The notes beneath the pieces are model-generated. The model saw nothing but the letters and a program-made list of their open reading frames with translations. It was not told the origin of the DNA and did not search any database. From the NCBI GenBank assembly GCA_030077755.1, contig JAQJZZ010000020.1:434001-498000 (forward strand): DNA of 64,000 bases. Direction: 5' to 3'. Origin of the DNA: Filosporella fistucella (Eukaryota > Ascomycota > Leotiomycetes > Helotiales). Both the position numbers and the translations under genes were made by a program. How positions within the stretch are numbered: the first letter of the stretch is position 1; each line of letters starts with the position of its first letter. This document shows, piece by piece, positions 23,146 to 32,652 of this stretch.

Positions 23146-24364
23146 CGCAGCGTGTCAGGGAACTAAGTAATTATACACCTCAGTTGGACACAAGTTTTAG
23201 GGAAGGCGTCCACATTGCCTTCTTTGCGCATTCAAAGTTGCCGCATAGCGGCAACTTCCTCAGCTATTGGCCATACTGCTCTCATTAAGCAAAGCTTTGT
23301 GATTCGGCCAAGGGTGTCTCCTCGCCGCTTCCTGCTGTAGGGTTCTCCTATGTCCCAATTCAATTCCCATGGTTAAATGTCATGTAGTCGGTTTGTGTCG
23401 CCACAGAGAGTCCGTTTGTTCAAGGCCTCTTTCTCCGTGGGACATGTACATAATAATGCCTAGCCTAATCCGTGTCAGGTTATTCCATCAATTGTATCGG
23501 CTGGGTTTAGGTCACCTAACAGGAACACGGACCACCTATTTAGATACAAACAGGTGTGATACTTCTATAGTAGAAGAATCTCTTCCATAATTGTGTCCTG
23601 TCTCCTGTGGAAGGAACGCTACAAATCCTACGGATCTATGTGGCACCTCCCCACTTTCTCTGTGGATTTCACCAGCAAAAGATAATATACTCACAATGTC
23701 CCCCACAGGAAGAAGATGAAAGATACATCAAAGGTTTAGACTGTGTACCCCCATATAGGCAACTCGATCTCATTTATCTCGTACCTGACTTTCTTCGTAT
23801 GCGATCACGATCACTTTCCCACTTCTAGTCGGTTTGTGTCTCTGTTTGCTCCTCATTTTACAGTAGTGTAAACAGAACCACAAAATAAGAACAATAATAA
23901 AAGAGGTTAAGCAGCTGCTGGTCTTCAGTAGTTATGGCATAATTATCTAAGTGCTCTGTACAGAAGGTTGAGCCCGGGAATGATATGGCAAATTACTAGA
24001 AAATAGCCGAACACCTGTCTCACGTGACTGATACAATAAACCCTGATTTCAGAGCCCTTTTACAGTAGTTGTGTTCTCTCCTATTCAGATTTGAACTCTT
24101 GAACCACACAAATATATCAAGATGATGGCTGATAGCCCAAATCGAGTGTATAACAATCACCCAGGAGTGGGAATGGATGTCAGTAATTTTCCTCTTTTTG
24201 GTAACTGAGGTAACTCTCAACGTTCTTCTGTTGTTGCTCTATATGATGAAATTGACAGCTCGCCTTGGAATAGAAAACAAAATGTCAATACCCCCAGCAC
24301 ACTAGCTATATTTGAAGGATCTAGCAGCATTTGTGGGCTATCTAGCTATGTGGATATATAAGGC
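23146..24364. other. Gene-free stretch with short repeats
   Basis: No coding region is supported. A 15-base direct repeat, TAGTCGGTTTGTGTC, occurs at 23385-23399 and 23826-23840, bracketing about 440 bases. A hairpin lies at 23235-23257. These could be remnants of an insertion, but no transposase, reverse transcriptase or terminal inverted repeat was seen. Confidence 0.45.
23235..23257. repeat. Perfect 10-bp inverted repeat with 3-base loop
   Basis: AAGTTGCCGC, loop ATA, then its exact complement GCGGCAACTT. No gene lies beside it, so it is not clearly a terminator; it may be a remnant structure. Confidence 0.8.
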
Positions 24365-24938
24365 TCAGTATGGAATTATCTCAATGAGATATCCATCTGG
24401 GTCTTGTACAAACGGGACAGCTACAACAGCTTGCCACAATTCCTTGTCATATCCTTTGTCGGGTGTTTCGCACCCCAAGAAGGAACAGACAACTTCCGAG
24501 CCATCGGCCGTTCCAGCTCTCTTGAGAATACGGATATCGTGGCTCGCGAGGTACTCCATAGACTTATCCATATCGGGGACGCTGAAGGCAAGCTTAACGA
24601 AGTGCGAGTCGGGATTGTTGTTCGAGGCTTCTATTGTTTTGCTTGTATTCTGGTTGGGCAAATTAGCAGCCGACGGTTCTAGGGTGAGCCTTCTCGAGAT
24701 CCAATCTTACTTTTGCACAGACGAGTTCTAGTACACCTTCTCGTGCGAAAAGAGGAGTGTCTGGGGCCGCTGAGTCGGCATATCCTAGGAAGACAACTGT
24801 TACAGTATCCAAAGGCATTCGACCCAACTCCTTCATCCCAAACATCCCAGAGTAGAAATCGATCGATTTTTCAAGATTTGCAACACGAAGACCCACATGG
24901 GTCAGTCTGAAGCCTTTGGTGATGTCCTTTGATGCCAT
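24365..24938 (-). CDS. Glyoxalase-I-fold (VOC) protein lacking one metal ligand
   Basis: A 170-residue protein of the vicinal-oxygen-chelate superfamily, encoded by 24938-24711 and 24649-24365 joined across a 61-nt intron. Two beta-alpha-beta-beta-beta halves are visible: LTHVGLRVANLEKSIDFY ... VLELVCAK, then FVKLAFSVPDMDKSMEYL ... FVQDPDGYLIEIIPY. In lactoylglutathione lyase the metal is held by His (HTMLRV), Glu (IEL), His (GHIA) and Glu (IEL). Here the first His and both Glu remain (THVGLRV, LEL, IEI), but the third ligand position (KLAFSV) is Lys. Classic glyoxalase activity is therefore doubtful, while the fold is secure. It is the nearest gene to the left repeat array. A biosynthetic or resistance role beside the ABC transporter is possible but unproven. 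Confidence 0.85.
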
Positions 24939-25834
24939 TGTTCGAAGATGTCAGATCAAATCGATAGTATTGTTCCGATGCTGCATATTTGGCAGGTGCA
25001 GTCTCATAACTCTTTATAAGATCATCAAGTTTGCCGATTTGTAATAGCACAATCTACTGACTAGGATTATCGATGTGAAACTATCAGTATATCAAGATAA
25101 GCCCGAACAGATTTAATTGAGCAGTCTTTGCTTGACCGCCCCATCCAATATTACGCTCCTCCGACAAGAACCTAGCCGCTATTACGGATATGGTTACCGG
25201 GGTTTCGACGGGAGAAGCCACCTTTGATCTGATATGCTGAATACAATTGAGCCGAATACTAGTACGCTCCGGCTGGACCAACAGCCGATATCCGCAGGAC
25301 TAAGACCTTGAAAACTTCGAAAGAATACATATATATTTTGGGGAAACATTTACTATAGAGATGCGATTATCTTAAAAATCAGACCTTTCGCTCGTTATTT
25401 GTAGTTCGAAACAGAGCGTGTGCTAAAAATAGCGGAATAGGAGATTGTAGGCTCCTACTAACTCCTGTATCAGTTATATAATAAGAGATATTGGTGGTAA
25501 AATCTCTAAGTAAAGTATCTGATTTGTAAGATAAAGATTTGCACAGATGCAATACTACCTCGTACCTTAGCAATTATTACTTGGCATGCACGAAGTATCG
25601 TCAATTATTGCGGGCTCCTGACTGTTCTGAGCCCGTCATAGGCCGGTTTTAATTCTTTATATTTGTAATCCTTCGGGCGCGGGGTCCCTAAATTCAGAAC
25701 CCGCGAGTGTCATGTCTTAGCTTCCCGGGTCGCTGGCTACTATGACTGGGCTCTCGAATATGAAATCATCTTTGCTATTCTTTTCAACACGCCAGCATAA
25801 TATCAATTCCAGATTTGCTCTTCTAACCCAAATC
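24939..25834. other. Intergenic region between glyoxalase-like gene and reductase pseudogene
   Basis: The two genes point away from each other, so promoters would sit here. The segment 25320-25600 is AT-rich. Short frames on both strands are unconvincing. Confidence 0.45.
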
Positions 25835-27105
25835 ATGTCTCACGCTTAGTCTTGGGAGCCTCTGGAATTTCGGGCTGGGCTCTACTCAACCAGCTTACAG
25901 TATATCCCACCCCTAATACATTCTCAAGAATCACTGTTCTTTCAAACAGAACCCTCACTCTTGATCAGGCTCAACTTTCAGCTGACCCATGACTGAACCT
26001 TGTGAGCGGTATCGATCTGACGAAGTCGGTATCCGAGGTCGTTCAACTTCTGAAAGAGAAAGTGGAAGATATACAAAGCATTTCACATGTATTTTTCGCA
26101 GGTATGATCTCATTGCGACTTTCATTAAGCTCACAAGTTGACCTGCGCTTGGCAACTTACCTTCAGATGGGAGATTTTGAAAGCTTGAAGGAGATTAATA
26201 CCGACCTCCTAATAGTAGCGATTAAGGCCGTCGAACAGGTTTCTACAAACCTGGAAACAGTCGTTCCCCAGACTAGCGGCAAAGGGTGAGATAGCTCCTA
26301 TTCTTTGCCATTTTTGAGATCTCTGTAGCTGTTTGAGATTCTGTCGCTAATAGTATTTGAAAATACAGTCTAGAGGTCCCTAAAGAGATTGGAGTCCACC
26401 CACCCCTTCACGAAGACATGCCACGTATTTCCGAGCCCTATACAAGCAAGATCTTCTACTCCACTCAATACGACCTTCCTACTAAAATGTCCAAGCAGAA
26501 ATCTTGGACCTTCTCTGAGGTCCGCTCAGATGGCATTGTTGGTTTCTCGCCTACTTCCAACGCAATGAACATGCCACAAGGGATTGCCTTGTATATACAG
26601 AGAAGTCTATAGCAAGGGCGCTATTGTGCCTTTTCCCAGGTCAGGAGCATGGATACCACTCCACCCACTCGAACACCTTCCAGGACGTACTTTCAAAGAT
26701 GGAGATCTATGTTGTGACACATATCCAGGATTGTGGCAACGGCGGAGTCTTCAATATCGCAGATGGACAAACAGTTACCTGGGCGCAAATTTGGCATAAG
26801 CTGGCTGAGCACTTTGGTCTTATGGGCCAAGCCCCCAACACTGTTACGATGGAGAAATTTGTCAAGGATTACCTCGGTGCTTGGGATGCGTTTGTGGTAA
26901 AGCATGGGCTCAAGAGCAACGTTATTAATAAGCAGAACTGGGGCCATGTACACTTCATGGTCGTGCAGTTTGATTTTGATAGACAGTATGACTTGAGCAG
27001 AAGTCGGGAGGTCGGATTAAAGAGGGCATAGATACAGTTGAAGTTTACTTCATCTCGTGGGCGAGAATGAGAGCAGCCAAGATCTTGCCACCAGTTCCAG
27101 CTTAG
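25835..27105 (+). pseudogene. PRISE-type short-chain reductase/epimerase, inactivated
   Basis: Remnant of a roughly 400-residue Rossmann-fold enzyme of the progesterone-5-beta-reductase/iridoid-synthase (PRISE, SirQ-like) family. Start MSHA at 25835 is followed within a few codons by a frame change before GASGISGWALLNQ, the nucleotide-binding glycine motif. An in-frame TGA at about 25991 interrupts the exon ending DPxLNLVSGIDLT, where CGA-to-TGA would explain it. Old introns are still visible near 26100-26165 and 26287-26367. Further frame changes occur at about 26368, 26604, 26640 and 27027. The rest is strikingly readable in pieces: WTFSEVRSDGIVGFSPTSN, GGVFNIADGQTVTWAQIW, QNWGHVHFMVVQFDFDRQYD and a final ISWARMRAAKILPPVPA ending at 27105. 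At least five lesions make it non-functional. Basis: sequence directly, with the family from memory of conserved motifs. Confidence 0.85.
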
Positions 27106-27558
27106 ACAGATATAGTATATCGCTAGCAGATTAATCTTAAGAGCTTTCATCTTGCGCACGAATCGCGCTATCTGAAATGCATCAACCGTTTAACCTATAG
27201 CTTACCTTTTCCACCACAGATGATACTTTCAAGCATCGACTTTATATTATTGTAATCAGTTCATATTGATAACTTGAATACAAATAACTTGAAGCTACGC
27301 TTAAAAAGGGGATGCGATCATAGAATACGCAACAATTTTCGAATGTGAAGATGAAGATACTTTTGGTTAATCTATCGCCCCGCGATACTATCTCCAGAGT
27401 TAAATTGTATTGTCTATCTAGTATACATTGATTATTTGAAATGAAAGCTATATGGTTCTTGAGAGTTCTAAGAGTACGTGAGATAAGTACACAAAAGAAA
27501 AGGATGCCAAGGCCAGGCGTGTGCTGGTTCTGATTCTTCCGCTGTCAAATTCGACGCT
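27106..27558. other. Intergenic 3' region between pseudogene and ABC transporter
   Basis: Convergent 3' ends meet here. AT-rich, with no gene seen. Confidence 0.5.
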
Positions 27559-30500
27559 CTATACCGAACGATCCAGGCTTTGTGCCTCGCACATTTTCTT
27601 GTAAATTCCCCCCATCTCAATCAAGTCGTTATGAGTCCCAGACTCCACAATGCGTCCGCTATGAAATACGTAGATCCGGTCCGCGTCACGAATAGTAGAA
27701 AGTCGATGTGCAACAGCGATCGTGATCCGATCTCCTGTAGCCGCGGACTTCATCACAGCCTCCTGCACGATCTTCTCGGACTCGGTATCTAGAGCGCTCG
27801 TTGCCTCGTCCAGGAGAATGACGGCTGGGTTGCGGATAAGGGCTCGGGCGATTGCGATGCGTTGTTTCTGCCCGCCTGATAGTTGATCACCGCTGTTTCC
27901 GCACAATGTATTAAGTCCCTCAGGAAGAGAGCTGATGAAATCCCAAACGTTCGCGGCGCGACAGGCTGCTTCGATCACGTCGTCCCCAGGGACGGCACCG
28001 TCTTCGGTGTTAATTTCAATGCCCATGGAGATGTTCTCGCGAATGGTCCCTGGCAGCAGCTTTGGCTCTTGCTGAACAAGCGCCAGGCTCCTGCGATAGA
28101 GCCTGGGGTTCATGTCTGTCAGTGTACTGTTACCGTTAATGACGATTTTACCGCTAGTGGGATCGTAGAAGCGTTCGAGAAGTGATATCATGGTGCTTTT
28201 GCCGCAGCCTGAACTGCCAACTAATGCCACGAACTCGCCAGGATTAATCTTGGTGGCTATGTTAGCAAGGAAACAAGATCTACTAGCTAGGAGAGTTTCA
28301 TTTACAACGTACCGTGAGGGAGAGGCCGTTAAGAACACGATTTTCTGGCGCTAGCGGATAAGAAAACTTGACGTGGTGAAAGGCAATCGACTTGTAGTCG
28401 TCTTTCGGACTGTTTTCTGCATTCTGTTCTGTCTCTTGGATCACTGGTTCGAGGCTAAGAAGCCAGAAGTAGTAATTTCCAGCAGAATTTCCCTTTGTGA
28501 AACCTGTTACAGGGTTAGTTAGAATGAACTGACTTCGTACCGAATCGGGCCATTGATCATACTACTGGAGAAACTGAAGATCTGAGCTGCCGCTGTCCCT
28601 GAGAAATACAACCCCATGAATGAAACTATGAACTGATAGAATGTAATCTCTCCGTTGGATACCAGGCGAGCTCCCCACCTAAAATAAAGTTATTAACAGC
28701 GCTTGCCCCAACAGGAAAATGAAGATATGAAATCAAAGTGACATACCAAAAGCCTAGCCCGAGGATGAAGTACTCAATTGACTGAGTTAGGGAGAACCAG
28801 AGCATCATGTGGCTCAGTGGCTTGATCGAGCGTGAGGTAGCACTATCCAGTTCATTAGAATACAGCTGCAAGAAGCTTCGCTCGATCGCTAGAGACGAAA
28901 CGGTTCGAATCGCGTTGGCAGCTTCAGATGCAATAGAAGCGCTTCTAGAAAAGTTCTTCTCGACATCAGCATCCATCTTTGCCTCGATTCGAATCCGAGC
29001 GTAACCCGAGAGCAGGATCGGCGGCATGCCAGCGAAGACGCCAACAAAGCCCAGCTTCCATGAGATGACGATCGCAATGATGCTGCTAGAGACAACGTTG
29101 ACAAACGCAATAATGGCCAGGGCAATATTGAAACCCATGAGTTCCAGGACGGACTGTGAGTGAGAATCCATTCTACTAGTCAGAGCGCCGATCGAGTTCT
29201 CCCCTCGGTCGAAAAAGCGAAGATCCTGCTTTAATACAGCACCCATCATATCTTTCCGAACCTTTTGGTAAAGTGTCTACTCGGTTCACTTGATATTAGC
29301 TAAGTCGTAACCACGGAAGTGAATCGCTTACCTGGGCTATAACGTTTGTACTCCATCCCAACGTAAAATACACGACAAAGCAGCCCAAAGCCATGACAAA
29401 ATACATCAAAGATATAAAGTTACCACGAGCCACCATGTCAGATGAAGAAAATATATCCATGAGACTTCCTAAGAGCAGCGTCTGCCCAGGATAAACGCCA
29501 GCTAATATTTCTAGTCAGCATCTCGACATGCCCTTGAGGGCTTGTTATATACGACTTACCTCCTACAACACATGCGAGCAGTGCTATGAAATACCAAACC
29601 GCGATATTTGGTGTTGTACGAATGAGTTTCAGGACCGTGTGGGGAAGTGCAGTCTGCTTGTAGAGCCCAAAATCTTCCCTGTTCATGAGGGACGCCAGTT
29701 GTCTCGCTTCCGTGCTGCCGCATCTTTCCAGAGTTTGTGTAGTTTTGGCTGCCTCGCTGGCGTCATCGCTCGAACTATTATCGATCTTGTCCGTCTTCTG
29801 TCCGCTGTACAAATCTTGGGCTTTCACCAGTTGGGCATATGAGCCGTTCGTTGCTACAAGCTCATCGTGCCGCCCCTGCTCAACAATCTTCCCCTTCGAC
29901 ATAACAACAATGTTGTCGGCATCGCGGATTGTCGCGAGTTTATGTGCAATGACAATCGTAGTTCTGTTTCTCGAAGCACTTTCTAGTGCTCTCTGTACGA
30001 TACCCTCGGCATGGGGGTCAAGTGCGCTTGTTGCCTCGTCGAGAAGGAGGATCTTGGGTTCCGAAATAATGCTGCGCGCAATGGCAATGCGCTGCTTTTG
30101 CCCCCCTGATAACAGGCCACCTCTCTCGACAATATGCGTGTCGTAACCGCCAGGGAGGTTGGTTATAAACTCGTCTGCGAAAGCGAGTTGAGCAGCATTC
30201 CTGACGCGCTTCAACTGTTCTTCATATGGAGCCGACTCCCATAGTGTTCCGACTAAACCGTTCGCAATATTTTCAAAAATGGTGCCACTGAAAAGAACAG
30301 GCTCCTACTTAGAATAAGCATGGAAGATTTTACGTCTTTAACTGAAAAGTTGCTTCTATCATGTTTGATAGATGTTCCAGTATACGCACCTGCTGAACAA
30401 GTCTAATAGCGGTTCGAAGCCAGCGGAGATTCAAATCTTGGATATTCTGCCCATCGAGCTTGATTGAGCCCTCTATAGGGTTGTACCACCGTTCAAGAAG

Positions 30501-32021
30501 ACCAATGATTGTACTTTTGCCACAGCCGCTAGCACCCTAAAAGCTCGTAAGATAGTTGAAGATGAGGTTACAGAAAGGGGCGGGGCAATAACATACAACA
30601 AGTGCGGTAACTTTACCCGGAGGGATATGGAGAGTAAAATCATGGAGAACGCACACGCTTGGCCGCGTGGGATAGCTAAATTGAATTCCCCGCAATTCGA
30701 TGGCACCTGAGATCTCCTCGGGTCTGTGGCCGGATTCCTCGAAAGGGTCAATTTGAGAGCTCCTGTCAATCAACGTGAATAATTCGGATGCCGCTGTTGC
30801 AGCGCGGTTGAATGTTACCATATGAGGCGCTATGACAGTGAGAGAAGTCGATGCGACGATTACTGAAAACAATACTCTGAAAGTGTGCATTGTCAGAGAC
30901 GAAGAGCCAAAATAAACGGGCATTTTGAGAACTCACGTAAAGACAGTGCCGATGTCATCGACCTCACCACGAGCAATCATCCCGATGCCTTGCCAGAATG
31001 CCAGGGCCATACCGCCATAGAAAATGAAATACTGACTCGCGAACATGACTCCATACAGTGGGTTATTTTTGTCTCCAAGCCTGCGAGCGTTGTCAAGATA
31101 CGTGGAGTATTTATCCATGACTCTGGGTTGTAGACTGTAGGCATGAAGGGTTCGGATACTCCCAAGAACACTCTCAACGTAAGCTCCGGCTTGAGCGTAG
31201 ATGGGTAGTATTCTAGTTTCGATTTTGGATTGGAAAATGGAGGTCCCTCCCAGAATAATAAGCAGAGATGGTACAATGCAGCTGATGATCAGTGTAAGCT
31301 TCCAGTCGGCAACGAATGCAATGACGAAACCCGCCACGAAGGTAGAAACTGCCTGGAAAAAGATACCGAGCTTTTCGGCGATACCTGAATGAATGAGCCT
31401 TCCATTGCTTGTTGCCTGAACAGAGATGGATCCGGAAACACCGAGGTCAAAATAGCCAACTTCCTGGCCCAGAGCGGCGCGAAGGTATGAACGACGAAGA
31501 TTTCGAATCATGTTGAATGCTACATAGGTAAAGAGCGTCGAGTAGATATAAGTCAGGGCCAAGCGTGCGATACCAATGTAGACAAAATAGAGGCTAAGTT
31601 GTGTGAGTTCAAGTTCCATCAATAGCCAGCGGCTTGACTAGGGTTTTCACCAGAATCGACCAACATCGTCCATGAATTGGTCCCTGGTAGAAGAGCCGGT
31701 GGTGTAGTTGGTAAAGACGGCTATGAATCGTCCCATGACCAAGTTTACCAGAGCTAAGGCAACTCCAGCGCCGATTGAAGCAAGGAGAGCGATACCTTCC
31801 AGCACAAGGTCTATGGGCCGTCCGTATGTGAAAACTCTCTACGGTTTCGTTAGATGCAAATTGGTAGTAGAGCTAGAACAGAAACCGCCCACCTTGAGAC
31901 CGCCAGAATTTGCATTTTTTATCTCAACTCCATCTTGGTTCTCACTTGTTAAGGGTTGATTGAGACTGGCCGGCGGTACAGGCGATATATCTTGTTTTTG
32001 TTTTTCGGACGTGGTCATCAT
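27559..32021 (-). CDS. Full-length ABCB/MDR-type multidrug efflux transporter
   Basis: A two-fold ABC exporter (TMD-NBD-TMD-NBD). Eleven exons on the minus strand close in frame to 1286 residues: 32021-31893, 31838-31651, 31593-30937, 30876-30597, 30536-30390, 30304-29560, 29501-29332, 29276-28747, 28678-28534, 28492-28313, 28248-27559. NBD1 has Walker [10 protein letters not shown] near 419, signature [13 protein letters not shown] and Walker [17 protein letters not shown]2 has GSSGCGKST near 1067, [13 protein letters not shown] and [13 protein letters not shown]. Both halves carry six-helix membrane domains, so the pump looks intact. For the ninth and tenth introns, the obvious CAG/TAG acceptors give the wrong frame. 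In-frame joins use acceptors ending AAAG at 28493 and CAAG at 28249. The gene is divergent from a Zn2Cys6 regulator, which suggests local control. Substrates cannot be predicted. Confidence 0.92.
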
Positions 32022-32652
32022 GTTGGGTATTTTTGCAAGCCGGCGGAAATTATATTGAGGAGAAAGTAAGCATCACTGGATCAATGGACCAAAGGAAGAT
32101 GAAATGCAAAGACAATCTTAATGACAAATGACACCGCGTCGTCTTTCTCTGTCTATTATTCCAGCCTTCCTGGCGGTCTTATAGGGACACCATAGGTCGT
32201 GTACGAATAAATCCCAAGGAGCTGCCAGCCTTGATCGATTAGGGGGCCATGCCCATCCCCTGAACGAAGCGACCTGTGGGAACATTGGCATCGGTCCGGC
32301 GGTCGACCAAGGAGCCGCGCCCGCTACCCAGCATACTCGGACACGGGATGGCAAGGTCGCATTAGTCCACCCTTTGCCGTTGAGGTATATACTATGTCCA
32401 GAGGAGGTATATATTGTGTCCAAAGGAGGCATAGTGCAAAACGGGCAGAATGGGCATTGCAGTATCGAACAATGCGTCTAGTGCTAGGTCGCGGTACGTG
32501 CGGAGTCGTGTTCACCTCCGGCCGCACTCAAAAACAAGTCCGCTCCCCGTCACCAACATCCTGTACTTCTGCTAACACTCATATGCTCAGCAAGACTCCT
32601 TCTGCCATCAACACTGAATACTGTACTGCTGGCCGTTTCTGGTACAGTGTAA
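32022..32652. promoter_or_regulatory. Shared divergent promoter of the ABC transporter and Zn2Cys6 regulator
   Basis: Start codons lie at 32021 (minus) and 32653 (plus), leaving 631 bases for both promoters. CGG/CCG triplets of the type bound by zinc-cluster proteins occur, for example around 32297-32330 and in CTCCGGCCGC near 32516. A 22-bp tandem repeat sits at 32383-32436. Which protein binds here is inference. Confidence 0.6.
32383..32436. repeat. 22-bp tandem repeat in the divergent promoter
   Basis: Two full units and a partial third, each beginning AGGTATATA (third: AGGCATA), with the shared core TGTCCA(A/G)AGGAGG. The position between two divergent genes suggests a protein-binding site array or an operator, but the repeat could also be neutral. 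Confidence 0.75.
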
